From assembly GCA_963816795.1 (NCBI GenBank), contig CAWFLT010000003.1:62001-126000 (forward strand): a DNA stretch of 64,000 nucleotides, read 5' to 3'. This stretch comes from CAWFLT01 sp963816795. Lineage in GTDB: Bacteria; Acidobacteriota; Vicinamibacteria; Vicinamibacterales; SCN-69-37. Position 1 is the stretch's first letter, and every line of letters starts with the position of its first letter. Both the position numbers and the translations under genes were made by a program. The notes under the pieces were generated by a model. It did not search any database. It was not told the DNA's origin and was given only the letters and a program-made list of their open reading frames with translations. This document shows positions 19,830 to 29,730 of the stretch, piece by piece.

Positions 19830-21357
19830 TTACTTCAGCATCCACCCGAACCCGAGCACCCCGACCACGATGATCACGTAGCCGACGATGTCGAGCGCGA
19901 TGCCCTGGCGCATCATCGTGCCGATGGGAATGTAGCCGCTGCTGTAGACAATGGCGTTTGGCGGCGTGGAGATCGGCATCATGAAGCCGAGGCTGGCGCC
20001 CAGCGTCGCCCCGAGCCCCGGCTCGAGCGGCGAGACGCCGGCGGCCTTGGCCACGGCGATCGCCGTCGGCACGACGACGTTGGCGGCGGCGGTGTTCGAG
20101 GCCGTTTCGGAGAGCACGACGGCGATGGCGGTGAACACCAGCGTCAGGCCGACGGTGCCCGATCCGGGAAACTGGTAGGCGACCCACTTTCCGAGCGCCG
20201 CCGCCAGCCCGGTCGAGTCCGCCAGTTGCCCCATCGCCAGGCCGCCGCCAAACAGCAGGACGATGCCCCAGTCGATCCGCGAGGCCTCTTCCCAGGACAT
20301 CGTGAATTTCCGGGCCCGCCAGTTGATCGGCATGAGAAACAGGAACACCGCGCCGATGAGGGCCGCGATCGACTCGGGAAACAGCGTGTTGAGCCGCAGC
20401 GAGATCGGGTGGCTCAGTCCGAGGACGGCCTGAGCCAGTCCCGGCACGACCCACATCGCGACCGTCAACACGAAGGCGATGATGACGTTGCGCTCCCCCA
20501 CCGAGACGGGTCCGAGCTTGCGCAGTTCCTCGTGCACGGCGCGCCGCGCGTCCTCTCCGAGGGTGATCTTGCGCGCGCGCGGCAGCGAGCAGGTAGAACG
20601 CCGACGAAGACCATCATCACGATCATGATCGGCACGCAGAGGACCATCCAGCCGGCAAACGAGATGTTCACGCCGGCCTGCTGCAGGAATCCCTTGCCGA
20701 TCAGGTTCGGCGGCGTCCCGACCGGCGTGCGCGATGCCGCCGATGGAGGCGGCAAACGACGTCACGAGCATCATCGCCATCGCGAACTGCTCGAACTGGC
20801 GATCGCGCCCCCGCCCGCGGCCGAGCTCGGCCAGCACCGCCAGTCCCAGCGGAAACAGCATCGCCGTCGTCGCGGTGTTGCTCATCCACATCGAGAGCAC
20901 GCAGGCGACACCGGCGTACACGACGACCAGGCGCAGCGCGCTGCGGCCGACCCACGCCGACGCCAGCGCGGTGAACGCCAGGCGGCGATCGAGCCGATGG
21001 ACGAACATCGCCTCCGCCAGGATGAAGCTGCCGATGAACAGGAAGATGATCGGATCGGCGAACGGGCGCGAAGACGGCGCGCACCGGCGCCACGCCGAGC
21101 AGGACCGCGAGCGTCGGTCCGATCAGCGCCGTGACCGGCAGCGGCAGCGCTTCGGTCATCCAGAGCGTGATCATGCACGCGAGGATCGCGGCCAGTCGGT
21201 GGGCGGGCGCAGACAGGCCAGGCATCGGCCAGAGCAGCAACGCGAAGAAGATGAGCGGCGCGACGACCAGTCCGATCGTGCGGCGGCGGCGATTGAACTG
21301 CTCTTCGGCCGGTGAGTAGGTCTCAACCGCCTCCGCGACTTCGTGACTCCGCCGCAT
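19830..21357 (-). CDS. DASS-family (SLC13/CitT-like) sodium:dicarboxylate or sulfate symporter, frameshifts
   Basis: The restored protein (about 507 residues) has 11-13 hydrophobic segments typical of divalent anion:Na+ symporters, including MTEALPLPVTALIGPTLAVL, SMWMSNTATTAMLFPLG (the SNT motif), GTPPNLIG, a second SETASNTAAANVVVP and IVYSSGYIP. The two SNT motifs of the inverted repeats bind Na+ and substrate. Frame breaks lie near 21065 (PVRAVFAPFADPIIFLFIGSF restored), 20735 and 20590; conserved motifs on both sides mean sequencing errors are likely. The ATG shares one base with the dapF stop, so it is the last gene of a methyltransferase-dapF-transporter unit. Confidence 0.85.
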
Positions 21358-22163
21358 CAGGTCCACCAATCGACGATCGCGACGATCTCGGCCCAACCGG
21401 TCAGCCAGAGCCCGGCCTCGTTCCACTCCACACGTTGCGTGCCGCCCGGCGCCGCGACGTCGAGCGTGCGAGCCGCGCCGCCGAACGCGGCCGCCGCCAC
21501 TGCGGCCGCGCACGTGCCGGTCCCCGACGACTCGGTCGGTCCGACGCCGCGCTCCCAGATGAGAATGCGGACCAGATCCGGCCGCTCGACCTCGGCGAGC
21601 TCGACGTTCGTGCCTTCTGGAAAGAACGGGTGCACGGCGAGCTTCGCCGCCAGCGTCGCGAGCCGATCGGCGGTCGCCGGCCCGAGGACGACGCACTGCG
21701 GATTCCCGACCCGGAGGACGACCGCCGTGACGGGCTGCCCGTCGACCTCGATCTCGACCTGGCGAATCTGCTCGGGCTGCCCCATCGCGGCGCGGAACTC
21801 GGCACGGCCGTGCACGCGCTCGAGCACGGTCAGAACTTTGGGGCCGGCTTCCGTTTCGATGGTCACGCGGTCGCCTGCACCCAGCCCACGGACCGACGCC
21901 AGCCAGGCGCCGACGCAACGGACGCCGTTGCCCGAGAGCTCGGAACGGCTGCCGTCGGCGTTGAACAGACGCATGCGCGCGCCGCCGGGCGTGTCGGCGA
22001 CGAGCATCAACCCATCGGCGCCGACGCCCCGGTGACGATCGCAGGCTCGTCGCGCCAGATCCGCCAGATCGTCGATGGCGGCGACATCATTGGCCGCGAC
22101 GATCAGGAAATCATTGCCGTAGGCGTGCGCCTTGATGAGCCGGATCGGACGGAAGGGCGTCAT
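21357..22163 (-). CDS. dapF: Diaminopimelate epimerase
   Basis: The 268-residue protein shows both catalytic cysteines in their motifs: C83 in SGNGVRCVG and C218 in SSGTGTCAAA, plus the early AYGNDFL and the substrate-binding FNADGS. It converts LL- to meso-diaminopimelate for lysine and peptidoglycan synthesis in the cytoplasm. It overlaps the upstream methyltransferase stop by four bases (ATGA) and the downstream transporter start by one base. The usual KxxGxGNDF N-terminus is slightly altered (KAHAYGNDF). The frame is intact. Confidence 0.93.
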   Translation of the reverse strand: MTPFRPIRLIKAHAYGNDFLIVAANDVAAIDDLADLARRACDRHRGVGADGLMLVADTPGGARMRLFNADGSRSELSGNGVRCVGAWLASVRGLGAGDRVTIETEAGPKVLTVLERVHGRAEFRAAMGQPEQIRQVEIEVDGQPVTAVVLRVGNPQCVVLGPATADRLATLAAKLAVHPFFPEGTNVELAEVERPDLVRILIWERGVGPTESSGTGTCAAAVAAAAFGGAARTLDVAAPGGTQRVEWNEAGLWLTGWAEIVAIVDWWT

Positions 22164-22933
22164 TGCTGACCCTTGTGGCAGAACGCGAGCAAGTGCCAGC
22201 CGAAGCGCCGGACCCAGGCCTTCGGCAGGGCGTTGAAGGTGCCGACGAATCCGGCGTTGAAGAGCGCGCCCTTCCAGCCCTTGTGGAGGCGGCTCTTGAC
22301 CGGAAACCGCTCGGGGACGATGTCGACCGTGGCGAAGTCCCGCAGGAGATCACGAAACTCTCCGATCGAGTAGCGCCGGAGCTCGGGGGCGTCTTCGTGC
22401 TCGAGCGGCACCTTCATCACTTTCGACAGCACGTGCAACCAGGACACGCGATTGTAGACCTGGAACATCGCCAGGCCGCCCGGACGCAGTACGCGATGGC
22501 ATTCGCGCACCACCTCGCGGTCGCTCGCGGCGTACTGGATGACGCCATGGGCGTAGACGAAATCGAAGGCCGCATCGGGAAACGGCAGGGCCTCGCCGGC
22601 GGCCACGGCGAGCCCGGCCGACAGTTGTTGTTGCGCGAGGTTCTGACGGGTCAGCCCGATGGCGCTGTCGGCGAGGTCGACGCCGAACGTGCGGGCGCCG
22701 CCGCGCGCAAAGCGGACCACTTCAACTCCGGTCCCGCAACCAACGTCTAATACGGAACGTCCACTCCACGCGGTGAAGTCCACCAGCCGCAAGAGGTGGT
22801 GCAGCTTCTCGAAGTGGTAGCGATCGAGATCGGCAAAGAACGCGGCGCTCCCAGGCGGCTCGGTCGTGATGTCGAGGTCGTGAATGTGCGTGTTCCAGTA
22901 CTCGCGGACACGCGCGCCGGATGATCGCGCCAT
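22160..22933 (-). CDS. Class I SAM-dependent methyltransferase
   Basis: 257 residues with SAM motif I VLDVGCGTGVEVVRFARGG (about residues 61-79), an acidic residue after the second strand (FGVDLADS) and FPDAAFDFVYAHGVIQY as motif II/post II. Methyltransf_11-type. The C-terminal third is rich in aromatic and basic residues and may hold the substrate site; the substrate is not recognisable. It is coupled to dapF by an ATGA overlap, but no functional link is obvious. The gene is divergent from glpD with only 31 bases between starts, so the two promoters must overlap. Confidence 0.8.
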   Translation of the reverse strand: MARSSGARVREYWNTHIHDLDITTEPPGSAAFFADLDRYHFEKLHHLLRLVDFTAWSGRSVLDVGCGTGVEVVRFARGGARTFGVDLADSAIGLTRQNLAQQQLSAGLAVAAGEALPFPDAAFDFVYAHGVIQYAASDREVVRECHRVLRPGGLAMFQVYNRVSWLHVLSKVMKVPLEHEDAPELRRYSIGEFRDLLRDFATVDIVPERFPVKSRLHKGWKGALFNAGFVGTFNALPKAWVRRFGWHLLAFCHKGQQ

Positions 22934-22964
22934 TGGGCGACTACTATAGGTGACTCCAGACCGT

Positions 22965-24583
22965 ATGCCGAGCGCCCTCGAGACCTTGACGCCGTCCCGC
23001 TACGATGTGCTCGTGATCGGTGGCGGCATCCACGGGCTGTTTGCCGCCTACGACGCCGCGCAGCGCGGCCTGTCCGTCGTCCTCGTGGAGCGCGCGGATT
23101 TCGGGAGCGGGCTCACCTTCAACCACCAGCGCACCATCCACGGTGGGCTGCGCGCGCTCGGCGCCGGTCAGATTCGCAAGACACGGCGTCAGATTGCGGA
23201 GCGGCGCGCCTGGGCGCAGCATCGCTCCGCATCTGCTGCGTCCGCTCCCCTTTCTGATGGGCACCTACGGGTGGAGCACGCGCTCGCGCTGGGCGCTGCG
23301 CGCCGGCTTCAGGCTCTACGAGACGGTCGGCCGCGCGCGGAATCGCGGCATTTCGCCCGAGCTCCATCTGCCGAGAGCCCGGCTCGAATCGGCGGCCGCG
23401 ACGCGGCGCCTCTTCCCCGGCGTGTCGGAGCGGGGTCTGTCAGGAGGCGCGATCTGGTACGACTATCAGACGCTGCACCCGGACCGGCTCACCTGGACGG
23501 TCGCGCTCGCTGCCCGTCAGGCCGGTGCCGTGCTCGCCAACTGGACGGAGGCGATCGCGCCGCTGCGCGCGGGTGGCCGGGTCGCCGGCGCGCGTGTGCG
23601 CGACGCCATTACCGGACAGGAGCGCGAGATCGAGGCGCGCGCCACGATCGTGGCCGCCGGCGCCGACCTCGGCGCGATCGGGACGGCCTTCGGCATCACG
23701 TCCGCGCCGCCGCTGCTGCGCGCGATGAACCTGCTCCTCGACCGGCCGGCGCGCGACATCGCGACGGTGGCGCCCACCTCAACCGGCCGCATGCTGACGG
23801 CGGTGCCGTGGCGCGGACACCTGCTCGTGGGCACGTATCAATCGGACACGACGCTGGCGGCCGGCGAGACGCGCGCACCGGCAGGCGCCATCGATGAATT
23901 TCTCGCGCAGGCCAACGAGGCGTTTCCGTCGCTCCGCGCCACCCGGTCCGACATCCGCCGCGTCCACCATGGTCTGACCCCCGCCGCGACTCGCGGGGGG
24001 CGAGCCGACCTGCTGGCGGAGCCCGTGGTCACCCGCCACTCGGGCGACGGCGCCGGCGTGATCTCGCTGGTCGGCGTGAAGTTCACCACGGCACGCGCGG
24101 CCGCAGAGCGCGCGGTCGATCTGCTCGGCGCCGAGCTCGGCGGGAAATTGAGACGGTGCCGGACGGCCTCCTCGCCACTCCCGCATGCAGACATCGCCGA
24201 CGTCGAAGGCCGGCTCATCGAGACGTCGCGAACGCTCGGCGTCGCGCTGGATCGCGACCTCGTCGAGCACCTGGGAGGATGGTACGGAACGGAAGCGTCC
24301 GACGTCATCCGCTTCGCGGCTGACGCCGGATCGCTCGATCGGCTGACCGGCACGCACCCGGCCCTCCAGGCGGAGATCGCCTATGCCGTGGATCATGGCC
24401 AGGCGCAGCGGCTGGCGGACGCGGTGCTCAGGCGGACCGTGATCGGTGCGTCGGTCCATCCCGGGCAGGAGACCCTGGCTCAGGCGGGCTGCGATCATGG
24501 GCGCCAGGCTCGGCTGGTCGGACGAGCGTCGCGCCGCTGAGATCGCGGCCGTCGACGAGATCTTCGCGGTCACTGCACCGTGA
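22965..24583 (+). CDS. glpD: Aerobic glycerol-3-phosphate dehydrogenase (GlpD-like FAD enzyme), two frameshifts
   Basis: The N-terminus has the FAD dinucleotide motif DVLVIGGGIHGLFAAYDAAQRG and then DFGSGLTFNHQRTIHGGLR, where GlpD proteins normally have 'TS..S.KL.HGG.RYL'. Later GAIWYDYQTLHPDRLTW, a second GxG-like NNG-region and LVGVKFTTARAAAE are family features. It oxidises glycerol-3-phosphate to DHAP and passes electrons to quinone at the membrane. Frame breaks: about 23218 (GCGCAGC should be GCGAGC, giving SIAPHLLRPLPFLMG) and about 24488 (one extra G; restored AAAIMGARLGWSDERR to TGA at 24583). The altered substrate motif suggests a GlpD-like enzyme with possibly different substrate. 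The 3' end overlaps the next, convergent gene by 14 bases. Confidence 0.75.
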
Positions 24584-25424
24584 AGCCCTTGAAGACCCAG
24601 GTCAGCCCCGTCGAAAAGCCCCACGTCGGATCGATCTCGGTGACGCCAACGATCAGCGCCCCATCCACGCGGACCGGCCCGCGCGTGAAGCGAGCGCCCA
24701 GGCGCATAATCGCCCGCGTTTCCGTGCCCGGCGGCGGATCGCCAGCTTTGGTGCTCAGCCGTCCGTTGAAGTCGCCGACGATCTCGGCGCCCCGCGCGAC
24801 GGCGCGCGCGATGGAGAAGCCGTATTCGACGACGTCGTTCTGACGATCGCCGCGCACCGGATCGGCAAGGATCCCGAATCCGAAGTTGCCGGCGACGCGC
24901 ACGGAATTGACCGTCTTGGCAATCGCCATGCCGACATGGAAGTCTGTCGTGTCGAGCCCGAGCCCCGTCTCATTCTCGGCGTTGGGCAGGCGCGTCCAGA
25001 AGCGCACCGCCATCGCCGGACGCCCGGGCCCCTCGGCCAGAAACCGAATCTTGGTGCCCACCGACAGGTCTTCGAAGTCAGACGTCTGGTTCCCGGTCAC
25101 TTCCAGGATGTCGAACAGCGGCGCGTCGACATTGAACGAGGTGATCGTCAGACGATTGCGCAACCCGCCGTCGAGCTGGACCTCGGCGATGGAGCTGACG
25201 CCAAAACTCACGCCGAACGTCGCGATTCGCCAGAGATTGCCGCGCAGGCCGGAGACGGGGTACGTGACGTCCTGCGCATAGTCCACGCCGCCTTCGATCA
25301 ACACGTATCCCGCCGGGACGGTCTCGGGGTCCTCGGTCACGAGCGGGCGTGATTGGCCATGCACCGGCCGGGCCACCGCGAACGTGGCGACTCCCGCCAG
25401 CACACACGTCAACAGTCTTCGCAC
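24570..25424 (-). CDS. Predicted outer-membrane beta-barrel protein
   Basis: 284 residues: signal peptide MRRLLTCVLAGVATFAVARP with cleavage after VHGQ, then a barrel-like sequence with alternating strands and turns rich in Gly/Asp/Asn. The general look (PLVTEDPETVPAGYVLIEGG, FGFGILADPV, GFSTGLTWVFKGFTV) resembles the MetA-pathway/transporter-type family of outer-membrane proteins of unknown function. The last residues VFKGFTVQ are less typical than a terminal Phe. It is the last gene of a ttcA-dtd-barrel run, 12 bases after dtd. Confidence 0.65.
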   Translation of the reverse strand: MRRLLTCVLAGVATFAVARPVHGQSRPLVTEDPETVPAGYVLIEGGVDYAQDVTYPVSGLRGNLWRIATFGVSFGVSSIAEVQLDGGLRNRLTITSFNVDAPLFDILEVTGNQTSDFEDLSVGTKIRFLAEGPGRPAMAVRFWTRLPNAENETGLGLDTTDFHVGMAIAKTVNSVRVAGNFGFGILADPVRGDRQNDVVEYGFSIARAVARGAEIVGDFNGRLSTKAGDPPPGTETRAIMRLGARFTRGPVRVDGALIVGVTEIDPTWGFSTGLTWVFKGFTVQ

Positions 25425-25436
25425 GCGTCTCTCCTC

Positions 25437-25886
25437 TCAAAACAGGCGTCGGCTATCGACCAGGATCGTCACCGGTCCGTCGTTGACGAGATCGACCGCC
25501 ATGTGCGCCTGAAACACACCGGCAGCCACCGGCAGGCCGCGTTCGCGCAGCGCGCCGATCAGCGCGTCGTACATCGTCCTGGCCTGGTCCGGGGAGGCGG
25601 CCTGATCGAATCCAGGCCGGCGTCCACGCCGCACGTCGCCGAGCAGCGTGAACTGGGAGACCACGAGGACCTGGCCGCCGACCTCGGCGACCGGCCGGTT
25701 CATCCGGCCCTGGGCATCGGCGAAAATTCGCAACTCGGCGATCTTCGACGCCGTGTAGTCGATATCGGCCGGCCCATCTCCGTCCGCCACCCCGACGAAG
25801 ACCAGAAGTCCGGGACCGATCTCGCCGACAATCTGCGCGTCCACGCTGACCGATGCGCGCGTCACGCGCTGGATGACCGCGCGCAT
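25437..25886 (-). CDS. dtd: D-aminoacyl-tRNA deacylase
   Basis: The 149-residue protein has the two signature motifs of DTD: SQFTLLGD (about residues 79-86) and NDGPVTILVDS near the C-terminus, which together build the active site with the Gly-Pro selectivity filter in trans. The start MRAVIQRVTRASVSVD is typical. It hydrolyses D-amino acids (and Gly mischarged on tRNA-Ala) from tRNA. It begins one base after the ttcA stop, so the two tRNA-related genes are cotranscribed. The frame is intact. Confidence 0.95.
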   Translation of the reverse strand: MRAVIQRVTRASVSVDAQIVGEIGPGLLVFVGVADGDGPADIDYTASKIAELRIFADAQGRMNRPVAEVGGQVLVVSQFTLLGDVRRGRRPGFDQAASPDQARTMYDALIGALRERGLPVAAGVFQAHMAVDLVNDGPVTILVDSRRLF

Positions 25887-25887
25887 C

Positions 25888-26670
25888 TCAACGTGGCGCC
25901 ACTTCCTGCTCCAGCTTCTCCGAATACCGCTGATCGAGCAAGTGACTGGGCACGACGTTGCCGAGCGCTTTGATCATCGAATACTTGATGTCCGGATGCT
26001 CGACTTCGAGCTCCGCGATCAGCCGCTTGAGGCGCTGGCGCTTGAGGCTCAGATCACCGCAGGCGGGACAGCAGCAGCCGATGACCGGCAGCCCGCATTC
26101 CTGCGTATAGGCGCGCGCCTCGGCTTCGGTCACGTAGACCAGCGGACGAATGACGACGTGCTTGCGGGAGTCGGACACGAGGCGCGCCGGCATCGCCTTG
26201 AGCGCCCCCTGGAAAAACAGGTTCAAGAGCGAGGTCTCGATGAAGTCGTCCAGATGGTGGCCCAGGGCAATCTTCGTGGCGCCCATCTCCGAGGCCATCC
26301 GGTACAGGACACCCCGCCGCAATCGGGCGCACAAGGAGCAAGGCGTATCGCCATCGTCGAGCAAGTCGTCCATGATGGCGCCAATCGTCGTGTGCTCGAC
26401 CCGGCACTCCCAGCCGCGCTCGGCGCAGGCGCCGGTGACCAGGTCGTGGCGGAACTTCTCGTAGCCGGAGTTGATGTTGACCGCCACGAGCGAGAAGTCG
26501 ATCGGGGCCCGCTTTCGCAGCTCGTCCAGAATCTGGATCAACGCCCAGCTGTCCTTGCCTCCCGACAGGCCGACCATGATCCGATCGCCGTGCTCGATCA
26601 GGCCGTGCTCGGTGATGGCACGGGTGACTTTCTTGGCGATCCGTTGTTCCAGCGGCGATCGGTAGCTCAC
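25888..26670 (-). CDS. ttcA: tRNA 2-thiocytidine synthetase TtcA-like ATPase
   Basis: The PP-loop SGGKDS opens the ATP site; the Fe-S cysteines appear as CSLC and CPAC, and the family block ALGHHLDDFIETSLLNLFFQG is complete. TtcA thiolates cytidine 32 of tRNAs using a [4Fe-4S] cluster. The open frame runs 40 codons further upstream, but those codons come from a dispersed repeat; GTG 26670 has a strong Shine-Dalgarno run (GGGAGGGG) about 7 bases before it and gives a 261-residue protein that begins just before the conserved SPLEQRIAKK, so it is preferred. Confidence 0.9.
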   Translation of the reverse strand: MSYRSPLEQRIAKKVTRAITEHGLIEHGDRIMVGLSGGKDSWALIQILDELRKRAPIDFSLVAVNINSGYEKFRHDLVTGACAERGWECRVEHTTIGAIMDDLLDDGDTPCSLCARLRRGVLYRMASEMGATKIALGHHLDDFIETSLLNLFFQGALKAMPARLVSDSRKHVVIRPLVYVTEAEARAYTQECGLPVIGCCCPACGDLSLKRQRLKRLIAELEVEHPDIKYSMIKALGNVVPSHLLDQRYSEKLEQEVAPR

Positions 26671-26689
26671 GTCCAGACCCCTCCCGCTA

Positions 26690-26935
26690 GGATATCGCGC
26701 ATTCAGAAAACCCTCACCGTGAAGACGTGAAGATCTGAAGACCTCAACGGGGAAAGACTCGACGAATGCCACGTTGAGCGGGATCGTCAACGAATGCAGC
26801 GCGACCGCTTCACGTGCTTCGCTTCGGATCAGCCGTGGCGCGACCAGAAGCCTTGATGCTCGAGGTTGACGCGGCCAGTAAACCCTGAAGTTGGCCCTTC
26901 TTCACGACCTTCACGTTGAAGCTTTTGGCTGCTTT
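26690..26935 (-). repeat. Long dispersed repeat ('TCTTCACGTTGAAGG' family), minus orientation
   Basis: Read on the minus strand, this gap shows CTGGCCGCGTCAACCTCGAG, GTGAAGCGGTCGCGCTGCAT, GTCTTCAGATCTTCACGTC and TGAGGGTTTTCTG, matching in order the repeat at 19500-19790. It overlaps the apparent 5' extension of ttcA. A further short piece CCTTCACGTTGAAGCTTTTGG is at 26909-26930 (+). Confidence 0.7.
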
Positions 26936-26944
26936 GTCCGCGCG

Positions 26945-27988
26945 TTACACGATCACCAACTTCTTGACGACGGCCGCCCAGGTGAGATCGCGAATACCTT
27001 CGTGGCCGCGAGCGCCGAGCCGTTCTGCGAGGGCGGCGTCGGCGGTCGCGTCTGCCATGGCCGAAGCGAGCGACGCGGGATCGGGCGCCGTGATCCAGCC
27101 GTTTTCGCCGGCCCGCACGAGCTCGAGCGGACCGCCGCTGTCCGTGCAGGTGATGACGGCCTTGTGCGCGGCGAAGGCCTCGACGGTCACGAACCCGTAG
27201 TCCTCGTGCTTCGGGGCAAACACCACGGCCCGGCAGCGGGCGAGATGATCGACGAGCGCGGCCTCGGAGAGCTGACCGGCAAACGTCACGCGGTCCGCCA
27301 CGCCAAGTTCGCTCGCGAGCCGAACCAGCCCCGGACGGTCTTCCCCATCGCCGCCGATCACGCAGCGGACGCCGCGCGCCGCGGGCTGAGCGAGCGCGCG
27401 CAGGACCAGATCCGCGCGCTTCAGCGCGGTCAGGCGCGAGGCAAAGAACAGGTAATCGCCGTACCCGTCACAGCGGTAGTCCCGCTGCGGTGGCGGCGGG
27501 TGCAGCACTTCGCCCTCGACGTGATTCCAGCGCGCGAGCCGGTCGCGCACGGCGCCGGAAATCGTATACAGCTTCTTTACGTGGTGCTTGAAGAAGTAGG
27601 TGTCGGCCCGCCTGATGAGCCCGCGCCGCACGCGCTCCTTGATCCGGCCCCGGGTCGAGATGCTCGACGAGAACTGGTCCCACAAGTCGTAGTACTCGCG
27701 CATGGTGTGCACGAGCCAGCACACGTGCTGGGCGTGCCGGACGGCATAACTGGGAAACCGCAGCGAGATGATCTGATCGACGCGCTCGCCCGAGCCGGTC
27801 ATGCCGACGTCGGTCAGCCAGTTGGCGAGATACGCGGGTCCCTGGCGGCCGAAGCGGTTGGAGGGGGTCGTGACGATGCCGGCCCGATGTCCCGCCTCGA
27901 GGAGGGCCCGCTCGAGCGATCGCGCGATGACGAGGTGCCCGCCTTCGGTGAGCGGCGGCGCGGACGTGACGATGGTGATGACGGCCAT
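26945..27988 (-). CDS. GT4-type glycosyltransferase
   Basis: 347 residues with a GT-B layout: N-terminal SAPPLTEGGHLVIARSLERAL (acceptor side), then FFASRLTALKRADLVLRAL, a VIGGDGEDRPGLVRLA loop and FAPKHEDYGFVTVEAFAAHKAVI, the E-x7-E donor motif of family 4. It would add a sugar from a nucleotide sugar to a growing glycan at the inner face of the membrane. It is the last gene of the five-gene minus-strand operon (GT4, methyltransferase, epimerase, acyltransferase, GT4). The C-terminus WAAVVKKLVIV is close to a repeat. Confidence 0.85.
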   Translation of the reverse strand: MAVITIVTSAPPLTEGGHLVIARSLERALLEAGHRAGIVTTPSNRFGRQGPAYLANWLTDVGMTGSGERVDQIISLRFPSYAVRHAQHVCWLVHTMREYYDLWDQFSSSISTRGRIKERVRRGLIRRADTYFFKHHVKKLYTISGAVRDRLARWNHVEGEVLHPPPPQRDYRCDGYGDYLFFASRLTALKRADLVLRALAQPAARGVRCVIGGDGEDRPGLVRLASELGVADRVTFAGQLSEAALVDHLARCRAVVFAPKHEDYGFVTVEAFAAHKAVITCTDSGGPLELVRAGENGWITAPDPASLASAMADATADAALAERLGARGHEGIRDLTWAAVVKKLVIV

Positions 27989-27994
27989 GCGGGC

Positions 27995-28765
27995 TCAGCC
28001 CGCCTCGGGCCGAGCACCGACCGGCCGCGCCGGGACGCCGACGACGGTCGTCCCCGCCGGCACGGACTCCCGCACCACCGCCCCCGCGCCGACCACCGCG
28101 CGGTCGCCCAGCGTCACGCCATCGAGCACGGTCGCCCCCGACCCGATCCAGGCGCCCGCCCCGACATCGATGCCCGCCGATCGCCGGCCCTGCTCGATCA
28201 CGGGACGGTCGCGATCGGTGAACTCATGGTCGCCGCCGACGAGGTACGTGTAGGCCGCGATCAACGTGTCCGGCCCCACCCGCACGCGGCTCGCCGAGAA
28301 AATCTCGCAGTTGAATCCGATGTTGGCGCCATCGGCGATCTCGATGTCGCCGTTCTTGCAGGAAAGGATCGTGTTGCGGCCGATGAAGACGCCGCGGCCG
28401 ATGCGAATGCCGTGGTTCGCATCGCCCTTGGCGTCGAGCAGGCAATGATCGTCGACCACCACGTCGTCGCCAATCTCAATCTTGTGCGGGTGGCGCAGCA
28501 CGACATTCTGTCCGAACACGACGTTGCGGCCGCAGCGGCCGAGCAGCCACGGATAGCAGAGCTTGCGCAGCGCGAGACCGAGCGCCCCCGGCACGGCCTG
28601 CGTCAGCAGGATCACGCACTCGTATTTGATCAGCGCGCCCCAGCCGGGCCGGCCGATGATGAGCGCGCTGTATTTCGCGCGCGCGCCACCAGGCGCCCGA
28701 AAGAGCTGCTCCTGGGCGCGGGCGATTTCGCGGCGGGAGTCCGCGTCAGATCCAGCCTTGCTCAC
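27995..28765 (-). CDS. Left-handed beta-helix (hexapeptide repeat) acyltransferase
   Basis: 256 residues with a helical N-terminal part (about 1-75) and then at least seven hexapeptide turns: FGQNVVL, IGDDVVVDDHC, IGRGVFIGRNTIL, IADGANIGFNCEI, VGAGAWIGSGATVL, LGDRAVVGAGAVV, AGTTVVGVPAR. It resembles WcaF/maltose-acetyltransferase-like O-acetyltransferases acting on sugars. The start overlaps the end of the upstream epimerase by 20 bases. Expected role is acetylation of the glycan made by this operon (inference). The frame is intact. Confidence 0.85.
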   Translation of the reverse strand: MSKAGSDADSRREIARAQEQLFRAPGGARAKYSALIIGRPGWGALIKYECVILLTQAVPGALGLALRKLCYPWLLGRCGRNVVFGQNVVLRHPHKIEIGDDVVVDDHCLLDAKGDANHGIRIGRGVFIGRNTILSCKNGDIEIADGANIGFNCEIFSASRVRVGPDTLIAAYTYLVGGDHEFTDRDRPVIEQGRRSAGIDVGAGAWIGSGATVLDGVTLGDRAVVGAGAVVRESVPAGTTVVGVPARPVGARPEAG

Positions 28766-29730
28766 GGTACCACTCCAACGTGCGGCGAATGCCTTCGCGC
28801 AGTCCGACGCTCGGATTGAAGCCTAGTTCCCGGCGCGCACGACTGATGTCGAACGCCCGGCTCTTGCGGAAGAAGTCTACACGGCGCCGATAGATCGGCG
28901 GCGACATCCCGAGCGGCGTAAAGATCCCTTCACACGCGGCGCCAGCCAGCCAGAAGGGCCACACCGGCAGCCGCCAACGTGGCGCAGGTACCCCAGCGAC
29001 CTCGGCCGTGCGCGCCGACCAGCTCCCGCAGCGTCGTCACTTCCCCGCCGCCGAGGATGTACGTGCGGCCGGCTGCGGCGGGGACCGACGCGCACAGCCG
29101 GAAGCCCGCGCACAGATCGTCGATGTAGGTGACGTGATAGAAGTGCGTTCCGGGTCCGAGCATGACGAAGCGGCGGGTCGCGACCTTGCCGAAGACCTTG
29201 AAGAGCCGCCGGTCGCCGGGCCCATAGATCCCAGTCGGCCGCGCGATGACGAGCTCCATGCCGACGCGCGCGGCGGTCTCGCGGCCGGCGCGCTCGCCCT
29301 CGAGTTTGGTCTCCTGATAGAGGTCGCCAGGCGCGAGCGGGGCGTCTTCGTTGGCTGGCGGCGTCGTGATGTCGCCGTGGACGCCAACGGTGCTGCACTG
29401 CACGACGCGACGCACACCGGCGGCCTGAGCGAGCTCGACGATCGTCCCGACCGCCGTCGCATTGACGGCACGATAGTCGGCGGCCGGCAAGCCGGCCTCG
29501 CGGTACAGCGCCGCGATGTTGTAGACCACGTCCACGCCGGCGACGGCGCGCCGCAGGCTCTCCCGGTCAGTGAGGTCCCCTTCAACGACCTCGATGCCGG
29601 CCTGCCCGGCCAGGATTCCGGCCCGGTCGCGGCGGCGAACGAAGGCGCGCACCGCGTCGCCCTGCCGCGCGAGAAACCGCGCCAGCGATCCGCCGGTGAA
29701 TCCGGACGCGCCGGTGACGAGCACCTTCAT
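28746..29730 (-). CDS. NAD(P)-dependent sugar epimerase/reductase (extended SDR, HpnA-like), frameshift
   Basis: MKVLVTGASGFTGGSLARFL gives the nucleotide-binding motif; CSTVGVHGD and YQETKLEGE hold the Ser and Tyr-x3-Lys (YQETK) active-site residues. Length after repair is about 327 residues. It resembles atypical SDRs annotated as hopanoid-associated sugar epimerases or dihydroflavonol-reductase-like. The frame breaks at about 28980; the C-terminal piece WPFWLAGAACEGIFTPLG to LEWYREQGWI is in the next frame. It is coupled on both sides: four-base overlap with the upstream methyltransferase and 20 bases with the acyltransferase. Confidence 0.8.

Noticed and set aside
19430..21319. Plus-strand frames over the DASS transporter
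   Set aside because: They are antisense to a transporter with conserved SNT and GTPPNLIG motifs; their composition is His/Arg/Asp-rich as expected for antisense of membrane genes.
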